From Variovorax sp. (GTDB lineage Bacteria; Pseudomonadota; Gammaproteobacteria; Burkholderiales; Burkholderiaceae_C): DNA of 64,000 bases. The notes under the pieces are model-generated. The model was not told the DNA's origin. It did no database searches and worked only from the letters and a program-made list of their open reading frames with translations. The translations under genes were made by a program, and so were the position numbers. Where the stretch lies: contig JANXTS010000052.1 in assembly GCA_025352265.1 (NCBI GenBank), positions 62,001-126,000 of the forward strand, written 5' to 3'. Below, in pieces: positions 44,684-53,665 of the stretch (positions are counted from its first letter, which is position 1; each line of letters starts with the position of its first letter).

Positions 44684-45172
44684 ATGAAAATTAAAAGTCA
44701 AAAGGACTTTTTCTCGGGACTGATGTTTGCCATCACCGGGATCGCGTTCGCCTGGGGCGCGACGACTTACAACATTGGCAGTGGCGCACGCATGGGACCG
44801 GGTTACTTTCCGCTGATGCTGGGCGTGGTGATGGCGGCTATCGGGCTCGTCATCGTCTTCACCGCGCTCACTGTTGAAACAGCCGATGGCGAAAAGATCG
44901 GCAGGTGGGCGTGGAAGCAGGTGGTATTCATCCTGCTGGCCAACTTTGCATTTGGTGTGCTGCTCGGCGGCTTGCCCAGCATCGGATTGCCGGCCATGGG
45001 CCTCATCGTCGCCATCTACGCGCTCACGCTCATCTCCAGCCTGGCGGGCAACGAGTTCAATCTGGTCAAGGTGCTCATCCTCGCCACGGTGCTGGCTGCG
45101 GGCAGCTACGTTGCCTTCATCCTGGCGCTCAAGCTTCAAATCCAGGTGTGGCCCACCTTCATCACGGGTTAA
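44684..45172 (+). CDS. tctB: Tripartite tricarboxylate transporter small membrane subunit TctB
   Basis: 162 residues with four predicted helices. The family pattern KDFFSGLMFAITGIAFAWGA at the start and GSGARMGPGYFPLMLGVVMA are typical of TctB. It forms the membrane part with TctA. A GAGGAGA site precedes the ATG. The 105 bases upstream hold a short dyad, ACCAC (44640-44644) with GTGGT (44653-44657), of uncertain meaning. Confidence 0.92.
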   Translation: MKIKSQKDFFSGLMFAITGIAFAWGATTYNIGSGARMGPGYFPLMLGVVMAAIGLVIVFTALTVETADGEKIGRWAWKQVVFILLANFAFGVLLGGLPSIGLPAMGLIVAIYALTLISSLAGNEFNLVKVLILATVLAAGSYVAFILALKLQIQVWPTFITG

Positions 45173-45184
45173 GGGAGCACACAC

Positions 45185-46696
45185 ATGGAACTGATTCACA
45201 ACCTCTCGATTGGCTTCGGCGTCGCGTTCACCTTCACGAACCTGCTGTATTGCCTGATCGGCTGCATCCTGGGCACCCTTATCGGCGTGCTGCCCGGCAT
45301 CGGCCCGGTCGCGACCATTGCGATGCTGCTGCCTGCGACCTATGCGTTGCCGCCGGTGTCGGCACTCATCATGTTGGCCGGCATTTATTACGGCGCGCAA
45401 TACGGCGGCTCGACCACCGCGATTTTGGTGAACCTGCCCGGAGAATCGTCCTCGGTGGTGACTGTCATCGACGGCTACCAGATGGCGCGACGAGGGCGAG
45501 CCGGACCTGCGCTCGCAGCAGCCGGCCTGGGCTCTTTCTTCGCGGGCTGCGTCGGCACCTTGATCCTGGCAGCCTTCGCGCCGCCGCTGACCGAACTGGC
45601 TTTCAAGTTCGGCCCGGCTGAATACTTCTCGCTGATGATCCTGGGCCTGATCGGCGCCGTGGTGCTGGCCTCCGGCTCGCTTCTGAAAGCCATCGCGATG
45701 ATCGTGCTGGGCCTCTTGATGGGCCTGGTCGGCACCGACGTCAACTCGGGCGTCGCGCGTTACAGCTTCGACATCCCGGAACTCACCGACGGAATCGGCT
45801 TCGTCGCCATCGCCATGGGTGTGTTCGGCTACGGCGAAATCATTGCCAACCTGTCGCAGCCCGACGAAGACCGCGAAGTGTTCACCGCCAAGGTCACCGG
45901 CCTGTTCCCGACCAAGGAAGACTTTCGCAACATGGTCCCGGCAATCCTGCGCGGTACAGCGCTCGGTTCTGCCCTCGGCATCCTGCCCGGCGGCGGCGCA
46001 TTGCTGGCCTCGTTCGCGGCTTACACGATCGAAAAGAAAACCAAGCTGCGCCCGGGCGAAGTGCCCTTTGGCAAGGGCAACATCCGTGGCGTGGCCGCGC
46101 CCGAATCGGCCAACAACGCCGGCGCGCAAACGTCGTTCATTCCACTGCTGACATTGGGAATTCCGCCCAACGCAGTGATGGCACTGATGGTCGGCGCGAT
46201 GACCATTCACAACATCCAGCCGGGCCCGCAGGTCATGACCAGCAACCCGGAATTGTTCTGGGGACTGATCGCGTCGATGTGGATCGGCAATGCGATGCTT
46301 GTCATCCTGAACCTGCCGCTGATCGGCATGTGGATCAAGCTGCTCTCGGTGCCTTACAAGTACCTGTTCCCGTCGATCGTGCTGTTCTGCGCGATTGGCG
46401 TTTACTCGACCAACAACAACACCTTCGACATCTGGCTGGTGGGCATCTTCGGCTTCATCGGCTATCTGTTCTACAAGCTGGGTTGCGAGCCGGCGCCGCT
46501 GCTGCTGGGCTTCATATTGGGGCCGATGATGGAAGAGAACCTGCGACGCGCGCTCTTGTTGTCGCGTGGCGACTGGAGCGTTTTCGTGTCGCGGCCGATT
46601 TCGGCGGGTCTGTTGGCGGCTGCCTTGCTGCTCCTCGCGATCGTTCTGCTGCCAGCGGTCAAGAACAAACGCGAAGAAGCGTTCGTCGAAGAGTAG
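45185..46696 (+). CDS. tctA: Tripartite tricarboxylate transporter large membrane subunit TctA
   Basis: 503 residues with about eleven helices. Family blocks GVLPGIGPVATIAMLLPATY and GGSTTAILVNLPGESSSVVT near the N-terminus, and GVAAPESANNAGAQTSFIPL in the middle, identify TctA. It is the main channel of a sodium-coupled uptake system for carboxylates. It starts 12 bases after tctB and is followed by a terminator-like hairpin before tctC. Confidence 0.95.
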   Translation: MELIHNLSIGFGVAFTFTNLLYCLIGCILGTLIGVLPGIGPVATIAMLLPATYALPPVSALIMLAGIYYGAQYGGSTTAILVNLPGESSSVVTVIDGYQMARRGRAGPALAAAGLGSFFAGCVGTLILAAFAPPLTELAFKFGPAEYFSLMILGLIGAVVLASGSLLKAIAMIVLGLLMGLVGTDVNSGVARYSFDIPELTDGIGFVAIAMGVFGYGEIIANLSQPDEDREVFTAKVTGLFPTKEDFRNMVPAILRGTALGSALGILPGGGALLASFAAYTIEKKTKLRPGEVPFGKGNIRGVAAPESANNAGAQTSFIPLLTLGIPPNAVMALMVGAMTIHNIQPGPQVMTSNPELFWGLIASMWIGNAMLVILNLPLIGMWIKLLSVPYKYLFPSIVLFCAIGVYSTNNNTFDIWLVGIFGFIGYLFYKLGCEPAPLLLGFILGPMMEENLRRALLLSRGDWSVFVSRPISAGLLAAALLLLAIVLLPAVKNKREEAFVEE

Positions 46697-46720
46697 GCAC
46701 AGCTCTCTGGTGCGAGCAAG

Positions 46721-46746
46721 CGGCGCCCTCGGGTGCCGTTTTGCTT
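46721..46746 (+). terminator. Terminator-like hairpin between tctA and tctC
   Basis: CGGCGCC and GGTGCCG pair with one G-U wobble around a CTCG loop, followed by TTTT and a second T-rich stretch. It ends about 12 bases before the tctC ATG. It may attenuate read-through so that tctC is expressed differently from tctBA. Confidence 0.5.
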
Positions 46747-46757
46747 TAATCGACGGC

Positions 46758-47729
46758 ATGCAGCGCAATCACTTTCTTCGCGCGTCGGTCGCCATGACCG
46801 GGGTGTTCGCCTTCGGCGGGGCCTGGGCGCAGACCTATCCCACCAAACCGATCCGTCTCGTAGTGCCATTTCCCGCGGGCGGCGCCACCGATCTTTTTGC
46901 ACGCACGCTGTCGCAGAAGATGGGCGAAAAGCTCGGCACCACATTGGTGGTCGACAACAGACCCGGTGCTGGCGGCGCAATAGGCGCCGACGTCGCTTCC
47001 AAGGCGACGCCCGACGGCTACACGCTGCTGCTCGCCACCACCAGCACCCATTCGATCGGCCCGGCGATCACTGCCAAGTTGCCGTACGACACGGTGCGCG
47101 ACTTCACGCCGATCGCGCATGTCGGCGACGCGCCCAGCGTGATGCTCGTGCCAAACGACGCGCCCGCAAAGACGGTGCGCGAGTGGATCGACTACGCCAA
47201 GAAGAACCCCGGCAAGCTCAACTACGCATCGAGCGGCAATGGCACCATCGTGCAGCTGACAACGGAGCTTTTCAAGTCGCAGGCCGGCATCTTCGTGACG
47301 CACATTCCGTACAAGGGCACGGCGCTCGCCATTCCGGATCTGATCAGCGGCAAGATCGACGTGCTCTTCGATTCGTTGCCGACGGGCATGCCGCACGTGC
47401 GCGATGGCCGCCTGCGCGCGCTGGGCGTGACCACGCTCAAGCGGAGCCCGCTGGCGCCTGAGCTGCAACCCATCGCCGAGGTGCTGCCGGGCTTCGAGTC
47501 GAATACCTGGTTCGGCCTGTACGGGCCGAAGGCGCTGCCGGTCAATCTGGTCGCGCGCATCAACACCGCTGCCAACGAGGCGCTGGCCGATCCGGAGGTG
47601 CGCGCCAAGCTGTCGCGCCTCGGCATCGAGCCGACTACCAGCACGCCGCAAGAATTGGCCAGCATGGTCGCTGCCGACGCGGCCAAGTGGAAAAAAATCA
47701 TCACCGACCGCAACATCAAAGGCGACTGA
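46758..47729 (+). CDS. tctC: Tripartite tricarboxylate transporter substrate-binding protein (Bug family, TctC)
   Basis: 323 residues from the ATG at 46758. A signal peptide ends near AWAQ. The Bug-family start TYPTKPIRLVVPFPAGGATD and VVDNRPGAGGAIGADVASKA are clear. Bug proteins bind carboxylates and related compounds in the periplasm and feed TctAB. The ligand cannot be told from sequence; the neighbouring gamma-glutamyltransferase gene, 5 bases downstream, suggests an acidic amino-acid derivative (speculative). Confidence 0.93.
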   Translation: MQRNHFLRASVAMTGVFAFGGAWAQTYPTKPIRLVVPFPAGGATDLFARTLSQKMGEKLGTTLVVDNRPGAGGAIGADVASKATPDGYTLLLATTSTHSIGPAITAKLPYDTVRDFTPIAHVGDAPSVMLVPNDAPAKTVREWIDYAKKNPGKLNYASSGNGTIVQLTTELFKSQAGIFVTHIPYKGTALAIPDLISGKIDVLFDSLPTGMPHVRDGRLRALGVTTLKRSPLAPELQPIAEVLPGFESNTWFGLYGPKALPVNLVARINTAANEALADPEVRAKLSRLGIEPTTSTPQELASMVAADAAKWKKIITDRNIKGD

Positions 47730-47734
47730 ACTCC

Positions 47735-49360
47735 ATGAAATTCGATTACGGCAATCCCTATACGTCCACCCGCATTCCTGTCTTCGCGCGCAACGTGGTG
47801 TCGACCTCGCACCCGCTCGCGGCGCAGGCCGGCCTGCGTATCCTGCAGCAGGGCGGCAACGCGGTCGACGCGGCCGTGGCCACGGCGGCCGTGATGACGC
47901 TGGTCGAGCCGGTGAGCAATGGTCTGGGCAGCGATTCGTTCTGCATTCTGTGGGACGGCAAGAAGTTGCATGGGCTCAACGCTTCGGGCTGTGCGCCGCA
48001 AGCCTGGACGCCCGACTACTTCAAGCGCAAGTACGGTGCCGATGCGCGCACGCCGCCGCAACGCGGGATGGATTCTGTGACAGTACCCGGCGCGGTGGCG
48101 AGCTGGGTGGCGTTGAGCGAGCGCTTCGGCAAGCTGCCGTTCGCAGATCTGATGGCGCCCGCCATCGAGACTGCCGAGCGCGGCTATCTGGTGCCGCCGG
48201 TGGTGCAGCAAAAGTGGGAGGCGGCGACTTCGCTGCTGCAGTCGCAGCCGGGTTTTGCACAAGGCTTTTTGCCATGGGGCCGCGCCCCCGAGGTTGGCGA
48301 GCTGTTCAGGTTTGCGGCGGCCGCACGCGCGTTCAAATCGATCGCGGCCAGCAAGGGCGAGTCGTTCTACCGTGGTGAAATTGCCGCAGCGATCGAAAAG
48401 TTTTCGACCGCGAACGGCGGCAGCCTGAAAGCCAGCGACCTTGCCGCCTGGAGGCCCGAATGGGTCGAACCGATCTCGCGCGACTACCGCGGCTACACGC
48501 TGCATGAGATCCCTCCCAACGGGCAGGGCATTGCCGCGCTTATCGCGCTCGGCATCCTGGGAAAGTTCGACATCGCATCGATGCCGGTCGACTCGGTGGC
48601 GTCGCAACATCTGCAGATCGAGGCGATGAAGCTGGCCTTTGCCGACGTGTACCACCACGTGGCCGAGTCATCGTCGATGGCGGTGACTCACCTGCAAATG
48701 CTCGATGACGACTACCTGGCCTCACGTGCCAAACTGATCGACGTGAAAAAAGCGCAGAACTTCGGCGTCGGCAACCATGTCAAGGGCGGCACCATCTACC
48801 TCACCGCGGCCGATGAAAGCGGGATGATGGTGAGCTTCATCCAGAGCAACTACATGGGCTTCGGTTCAGGCTGCGTCGAGCCGGAGTTCGGCATCAGCCT
48901 GCAGAACCGTGGGCATGGCTTCAACCTCGACCTGACCAGTGCCAACGTGGTGGCTCCGGGCAAGCGGCCGTTCCACACCATCATTCCGGCCTTTCTTACC
49001 AAGGGCGGGCAGCCGGTCATGAGCTTCGGCGTCATGGGGGGCAACATGCAGCCGCAAGGGCACATGCAGACTCTCGTTCGCATGCTCGACTACAAGCAGA
49101 ACCCGCAGGCCGCATGCGATGCGCCACGCTGGCGTTTCAACGCGGGGCTGGAGATCAACGTCGAGTCGGCGATGAACCCGAAGACCATTGAAGGTCTGGG
49201 CGCGCTCGGTCATCGCATGGAAGTCATCAACGACTCGTACCAGGACTTCGGTGCCGGCCAGTTCATCTGGCGCGTCGGCGAAGAAAATGGCAACCCTGCC
49301 GTCGAGGGTTACGTGGCGGCCAGCGATGCGCGGCGCGACGGCGTGGCCGCAGGTTTCTGA
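47735..49360 (+). CDS. Gamma-glutamyltransferase family protein
   Basis: 541 residues from the ATG at 47735. GGT fold features: VVSTSHPLAAQAGLRILQQGGNAVDAAVA (given here as its core GLRILQQGGNAVDAA), SFCILWDGKKLHGLNASG, and the autocleavage site with the catalytic threonine in KGGTIYLTAADESG, then QSNYMGFGSG. The site resembles the YwrD-like branch, not the classic TTHFS of GgtA. No signal peptide is seen, so the protein is probably cytoplasmic. It would cleave or transfer gamma-glutamyl groups; the substrate is unknown. It is cotranscribed with tctC and an exporter gene. Confidence 0.88.
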   Translation: MKFDYGNPYTSTRIPVFARNVVSTSHPLAAQAGLRILQQGGNAVDAAVATAAVMTLVEPVSNGLGSDSFCILWDGKKLHGLNASGCAPQAWTPDYFKRKYGADARTPPQRGMDSVTVPGAVASWVALSERFGKLPFADLMAPAIETAERGYLVPPVVQQKWEAATSLLQSQPGFAQGFLPWGRAPEVGELFRFAAAARAFKSIAASKGESFYRGEIAAAIEKFSTANGGSLKASDLAAWRPEWVEPISRDYRGYTLHEIPPNGQGIAALIALGILGKFDIASMPVDSVASQHLQIEAMKLAFADVYHHVAESSSMAVTHLQMLDDDYLASRAKLIDVKKAQNFGVGNHVKGGTIYLTAADESGMMVSFIQSNYMGFGSGCVEPEFGISLQNRGHGFNLDLTSANVVAPGKRPFHTIIPAFLTKGGQPVMSFGVMGGNMQPQGHMQTLVRMLDYKQNPQAACDAPRWRFNAGLEINVESAMNPKTIEGLGALGHRMEVINDSYQDFGAGQFIWRVGEENGNPAVEGYVAASDARRDGVAAGF

Positions 49361-49366
49361 TCGCCA

Positions 49367-50323
49367 GTGGCAGCTACATCGACCGCAGCCGAAGCACAGG
49401 CAAAAGCACAGGCACATAGCAAGCCCATCGCCGGCGGGATCGTGCTGGCCACGGTCGGCGCGATCGCTTTCAGCGGCAAGGCGATCATCGTCAAACTGGC
49501 CTATCGTCATGGCGTCGACGCGGTCACGCTCATCATGTTGCGCATGCTGTTCGCGCTGCCGCTGTTCGTGCTCATGGCCTGGTGGTCGGGCCGTGGCAAA
49601 CCGGCACTGACCACGCGCGACTGGATCGGGGTGATCGGTCTTGGCTTTTCGGGGTACTACCTTGCGAGCTTTCTGGACTTTGCGGGGCTGGCTTATATCT
49701 CGGCCGGCTTCGAGCGGTTGATCCTGTACCTCAACCCGACCCTGGTGCTGTTGTTCGGCTGGCTGCTGTACCGGCGTCCCGCCTCGCGTCGGCAGATCAT
49801 CGGTATGTTGATCAGCTACACCGGTGTACTGCTGGTGTTCGGTCACGAACTGCTGAGCAGTGGCGCAGGCCGCGGCGGCAGCGGAGGAGATGCGGCGTGG
49901 GGCACCCTTCTGTGCTTTTTGAGCGCGGTGAGCTATGCCGGCTACCTCATCTACAGCGGTGAGTTCGTCAAGCGCCTTGGCTCGCTGCGGCTGGTCGGTT
50001 TGGCGACCAGCGTAGCGTGCGTGTTGTGCATCGCTCAGTTCGTGTTCCTGCGGCCAATGAGCGCGGCATTCGAAGTGGCGCCGCAAGTCATATGGCTGTC
50101 GGTGCTCAACGCTACGCTGTGCACTGCGGTGCCGGTACTGATGGTGATGATGGCGATCGAGCGCATCGGTGCGGCGGTTGCCGCGCAGACCGGCATGGTC
50201 GGTCCGGTGTCGACCATCCTGATGGGCTCGCTGATATTGGGCGAGCCGTTCACCGCCTGGATCGCCGCGGGCACGGCGCTGGTTATCGCGGGCATCTTTG
50301 TTTTCACACGATCGGGCCGTTAG
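49367..50323 (+). CDS. EamA/DMT-family transporter
   Basis: 318 residues from a GTG at 49367, 6 bases after the GGT stop. An Ala/Gln-rich N-terminus precedes ten predicted helices in two EamA repeats (VLATVGAIAFSGKAIIVKLA and a second set starting near GTLLCFLSAVSYAGYLIYSG). DMT proteins move metabolites, often exporting amino acids. No substrate-specific motif is known to me. Confidence 0.88.
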   Translation: MAATSTAAEAQAKAQAHSKPIAGGIVLATVGAIAFSGKAIIVKLAYRHGVDAVTLIMLRMLFALPLFVLMAWWSGRGKPALTTRDWIGVIGLGFSGYYLASFLDFAGLAYISAGFERLILYLNPTLVLLFGWLLYRRPASRRQIIGMLISYTGVLLVFGHELLSSGAGRGGSGGDAAWGTLLCFLSAVSYAGYLIYSGEFVKRLGSLRLVGLATSVACVLCIAQFVFLRPMSAAFEVAPQVIWLSVLNATLCTAVPVLMVMMAIERIGAAVAAQTGMVGPVSTILMGSLILGEPFTAWIAAGTALVIAGIFVFTRSGR

Positions 50324-50341
50324 CGCCCAAGGAGCAATCTC

Positions 50342-51145
50342 ATGGATTTTGGAATCGCAGGCAAGACGGCGCTGGTGTGTGGCGCGAGCAAAGGGCTTGG
50401 CTTCGGCAGCGCATTGGCATTGGTACAAGAGGGCGTGAACGTGGTGATCGTCGCGCGTGGCTCCGAAGCGCTCGAAGCGGCCGCGGTCAGGCTGCTGGCG
50501 GCGCGCGCCGGTGGGTCTGCGGCGACGACGCCGTGGGTCAAGACCGTGGCTGCCGACATCACGACGGAGACCGGTCGTAGCGCTGCTTTTGCGGCGCATC
50601 GAGACTTCGACATCGTCGTCACCAACGCGGGCGGTCCGCCCCCTGGCGACTTTCGCGACTGGGATCGCGAAGCGTGGATCAAGGCAATCGACGCCAACAT
50701 GCTGACGCCCATTGAACTCATCAAGGCCACGGTAGACGGCATGGCGGCGCGCGGCTTCGGACGCATCGTCAACATCACGTCGAGCTCGGTCAAGGCACCG
50801 ATCGATATTCTCGGGTTGTCGAACGGCGCGCGCAGCGGGCTCACCGGCTTCGTGGCCGGCGTGGCGCGCACGAGCCTCGCTGCCAAGGGCGTGACCATTA
50901 ACAACCTGCTGCCGGGCGCCTTCGATACCGATCGCCTCAAAGGCACGATGGCCGGTACCGCCAAGAAGACCGGGCAAGACATCGACGTGATTCGCGCGGC
51001 CCGGCAAAAGTCCATTCCGGCGGGGCGTTTCGGCAACCCCGAAGAGTTCGGTGCGATCTGCGCCTTCTTGTGCAGCGTGCAGGCAGGCTACGTGAACGGG
51101 CAAAACGTGCTGGCCGATGGTGGCGCATACCCAGGCACTTACTGA
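50342..51145 (+). CDS. SDR-family protein lacking the Y-x3-K active site
   Basis: 267 residues. The Rossmann motif CGASKGLGFG, TNAGG and the serine-rich NITSSSVK are present. At the place where classical SDRs have Tyr-x3-Lys, this protein has Ser160-Asn-Gly-Ala-Arg164 (LGLSNGARSGL). The C-terminus (NGQNVLADGGAYPGTY) is otherwise normal. A known subgroup annotated as FabG-like reductases carries this variation, so it is probably not a sequencing error, but the chemistry must differ. Function unknown. It follows the exporter gene by 18 bases. Confidence 0.85.
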   Translation: MDFGIAGKTALVCGASKGLGFGSALALVQEGVNVVIVARGSEALEAAAVRLLAARAGGSAATTPWVKTVAADITTETGRSAAFAAHRDFDIVVTNAGGPPPGDFRDWDREAWIKAIDANMLTPIELIKATVDGMAARGFGRIVNITSSSVKAPIDILGLSNGARSGLTGFVAGVARTSLAAKGVTINNLLPGAFDTDRLKGTMAGTAKKTGQDIDVIRAARQKSIPAGRFGNPEEFGAICAFLCSVQAGYVNGQNVLADGGAYPGTY

Positions 51146-51202
51146 CACGCGGTTCTGCCGCGATCGTGGCACCATGCGCCACTGATTTTTTTGGAGACAT
51201 CG

Positions 51203-52189
51203 ATGAAAAGCAAAGCCATCCGAATCGACCGCCAGGGCGGTCCCGAAGAACTGAAGATCGTCGAGGTCGATGTCGGTGAGCCTGGTGTCTGTGAAATACG
51301 CATTCGGCACAAAGCGGTCGGCTTGAACTTTATCGACACCTACCAGCGCAGCGGGCTCTATCCTTTTGCGATGCCTCTGCAGCTCGGCATGGAAGCATCG
51401 GGCATCGTCGAGGCGGTAGGCGAGGGCGTTACGCACTTGAAGGCTGGCGACCGGGCCGCCTACGCGAGCCAGCCGCCAGGAAGCTACTGCGAAGCGCGGG
51501 TCATGCCTGCCAAATGCGTTTGCAAACTGCCCGATGCCATCTCCTTCGAGACCGGTGCCGCCATGATGTTGAAGGGGCTGACAGCGCAGTACCTGCTCAA
51601 GAAGACGCTGCCGGCCGAGGGCTTGCAAGCGGGTGACTTCATCCTGTTTCACGCGGCCGCGGGCGGCGTCGGGCTTATTGCCTGCCAATGGGCGAAGGCG
51701 CTCGGATTGCAGTTGATCGGCACGGCCGGCAGCGACGCCAAGTGCAAGATGGCGCTCGATCATGGCGCTGCGTTCGCCATCAACTACAGCACTGAAAATT
51801 TTGCCGAGCGTGTGAAAGAGATTACTGGTGGCAAGGGCGTCAAGGTCGTCTACGACTCGGTCGGCAAGGACACCTTCGAAGGCTCGCTGGCCTGCCTGCG
51901 GCCCTTTGGCCTGCTCGCTATCTTCGGCAACGGCTCTGGCGCGGTGCCGCCGTTCAATCTGGGCAAGCTGGCTTCTGGCGGCTCGCTGTATGTGACACGC
52001 CCGACCTTGTTCACGCACATTGCGACACGCGAGGCGACGCGAGCAGCGGCCGACGATCTGTTCAAGGTTGTTGAAAGCGGTGCGGTCAAGATCTCGATCG
52101 ACCAGCGCTATCCGCTGACCGAAGTGGCCCAGGCGCATCGCGACCTCGAAGCCCGCAAGACCACGGGCTGCACGGTGCTGACGCTCTAA
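51203..52189 (+). CDS. NADPH:quinone oxidoreductase, zeta-crystallin type
   Basis: 328 residues from the ATG at 51203 (TTGGAGA site). The medium-chain reductase fold lacks the zinc residues of alcohol dehydrogenases. Key blocks are KAVGLNFIDTYQRSGLYP, GMEASGIVEAVGEGV, FHAAAGGVGLIACQWAKALG (cofactor loop AAGGVG) and YDSVGKDTFEGSL. It reduces quinones by one electron with NADPH. It stands between the SDR gene and an orphan response regulator. Confidence 0.92.
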   Translation: MKSKAIRIDRQGGPEELKIVEVDVGEPGVCEIRIRHKAVGLNFIDTYQRSGLYPFAMPLQLGMEASGIVEAVGEGVTHLKAGDRAAYASQPPGSYCEARVMPAKCVCKLPDAISFETGAAMMLKGLTAQYLLKKTLPAEGLQAGDFILFHAAAGGVGLIACQWAKALGLQLIGTAGSDAKCKMALDHGAAFAINYSTENFAERVKEITGGKGVKVVYDSVGKDTFEGSLACLRPFGLLAIFGNGSGAVPPFNLGKLASGGSLYVTRPTLFTHIATREATRAAADDLFKVVESGAVKISIDQRYPLTEVAQAHRDLEARKTTGCTVLTL

Positions 52190-52273
52190 GGCGTTACCGA
52201 TATACGACGGGCTTGTCCTACTGCCGAAGCCTTCTTCGTTTGGTAGCCTTTCGCACCTTGCATCGGCTCGCCC

Positions 52274-52666
52274 ATGAATACCGTCAGAACCTACATCGTC
52301 GAAGACAACGCGACCATCCGTGAGAACCTCGTCGGCACGCTGCGCGAGGTGGCGCGTATCGAAACCGTTGGCGAGGCCGAGACCGAAGACGAAGGAACGG
52401 CTTGGCTCACGCACAACCGCGGCAAGTGGGACTTGGCCATCATCGATCTGTTCCTGAAAGAAGGCAGCGGCATGAACGTGATCGAAGCCTGCCGCGACCG
52501 CTTACCCACGCAGAAAATCGTGGTCTTGAGCAACCACACGACGCAGCATGTGCGTCAACGCTGCGCTGACCTTGGCGCCGATGCGGTGTTCGACAAGGCA
52601 ACCGAGATCGATGACCTGGTCGACTTCTGCCTGCGTCAGCGGCAAGAGCAGCTGAACCACCACTGA
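52274..52666 (+). CDS. Single-domain response regulator
   Basis: 130 residues, receiver only. The acidic pair is Glu10-Asp11 (YIVEDNATIRENL), the phospho-acceptor is Asp58 (LAIIDLFLKEGSGM), the switch Ser/Thr is in VLSNHTT and the lysine is in VFDKATEID. There is no DNA-binding or enzymatic output domain, and no kinase gene is adjacent. It might act by protein interaction or in a phosphorelay with a distant kinase. Confidence 0.88.
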   Translation: MNTVRTYIVEDNATIRENLVGTLREVARIETVGEAETEDEGTAWLTHNRGKWDLAIIDLFLKEGSGMNVIEACRDRLPTQKIVVLSNHTTQHVRQRCADLGADAVFDKATEIDDLVDFCLRQRQEQLNHH

Positions 52667-52683
52667 CGAACAAGAGACTCGCA

Positions 52684-53604
52684 TCAGGTTGCACGGGCTT
52701 GACCGGTGCGAGCGCCTTTCGCTTCAACTGTCTCGCGCACCAGCGCCCATACCCGTTCGGCCACTGGCGACAGCGCCCGATTGCGCCGCCGTATCAACAT
52801 GATGGTGCGCTGCACTCGTGGCGTCAGTGGGCGCACTACCAAGTCCCTCAACCCCCCCGGCGGCAACGACAACGCCGGCATCACGCTGATGCCGATGCCT
52901 GCTTCGACCATGCGAAATACGGTGGTTGGATGGCCGAGTTGCTGCGTCACCCGACACGATGCACCGTGCTGCTCCAGTGCATCGTCGATCAGGCGTCGAC
53001 TGCCGGAAGCGTGATCGAGCAACACCAGATCCGCACCGTCGAGCGCCGACCATCGCACGCTCTTTTTTTGCGCAAATGGATGCTCGGGCAGGGTGACGAT
53101 TACGAACGGATCGCTCAGCATGTTCTCGCAATGCAGGTCGTCGGTGGCGGATGGCTCGATCACGGCGCCGAAGTCGACTTCCCCGCTTCGCACGCTGTCC
53201 AGCACGTCTTGCTGGATGCGGTCGAGCAGCATGAACTCGACGCCCGGCGCTGCTGTCGCACACGCCGCGATGCAGGCCGGCATCAGGTTGGCCGAAAGCG
53301 TCGGGCTGCTCGCTACGCGAACCTTGCCGCCGTGCGCGCTGGCGAGACCGGCCACGTCCTGCAACGATTGATCGAGCTCGTCGAGCACGCGATCGATCCG
53401 CGCCGCCAGAGATTGCCCGGCCTCGGTCAGCGTCACCTCGCGCGTGGTGCGATCGAGCAACTTCAGGCCGAGTTGCGACTCGAGTTCTAGAATGGCACGG
53501 CTGACGGCCGGCTGCGTCAATCCCACCTGATCGCCGGCGCGGCTGAAGTTGCGACCCTCCGCCACCGACCGAAAAACCCGAAGCTGGCGTAGCGTGACGT
53601 TCAT
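52684..53604 (-). CDS. LysR-family transcriptional regulator
   Basis: 306 residues. The N-terminal winged helix is clear: TLRQLRVFRSVAEGRNFSRA and QVGLTQPAVSRAILELESQLG. The rest is the periplasmic-binding-like effector domain. It is divergent from the symporter gene with 61 AT-rich bases between (ATATATCC and CAGATAAATCGAT among them), the usual place for a LysR operator. It most likely controls the symporter and itself. Confidence 0.93.
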   Translation of the reverse strand: MNVTLRQLRVFRSVAEGRNFSRAGDQVGLTQPAVSRAILELESQLGLKLLDRTTREVTLTEAGQSLAARIDRVLDELDQSLQDVAGLASAHGGKVRVASSPTLSANLMPACIAACATAAPGVEFMLLDRIQQDVLDSVRSGEVDFGAVIEPSATDDLHCENMLSDPFVIVTLPEHPFAQKKSVRWSALDGADLVLLDHASGSRRLIDDALEQHGASCRVTQQLGHPTTVFRMVEAGIGISVMPALSLPPGGLRDLVVRPLTPRVQRTIMLIRRRNRALSPVAERVWALVRETVEAKGARTGQARAT

Positions 53605-53665
53605 GCGTTGGAATCATATATCCATCAGATAAATCGATTTCACTTTTGAATGGGACCACGTTTCA

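Noticed and set aside
44594..46768. Open frame of over 700 codons antisense to tctB and tctA
   Set aside because: Translation is rich in Gln, Arg and His with no motif; a shadow of the Tct genes.
51166..51192. GTGGC/GCCAC hairpin followed by seven T residues between the SDR and quinone oxidoreductase genes
   Set aside because: Only a five-base stem with a seven-base loop, and the T run joins the ribosome binding site of the next gene; not convincing as a terminator.
48866..52414. Open frame of about 1180 codons on the minus strand
   Set aside because: It lies antisense to four clear genes (GGT, exporter, SDR, quinone oxidoreductase), has an Arg/His/Gln-rich composition and no recognisable domain; a result of high GC.
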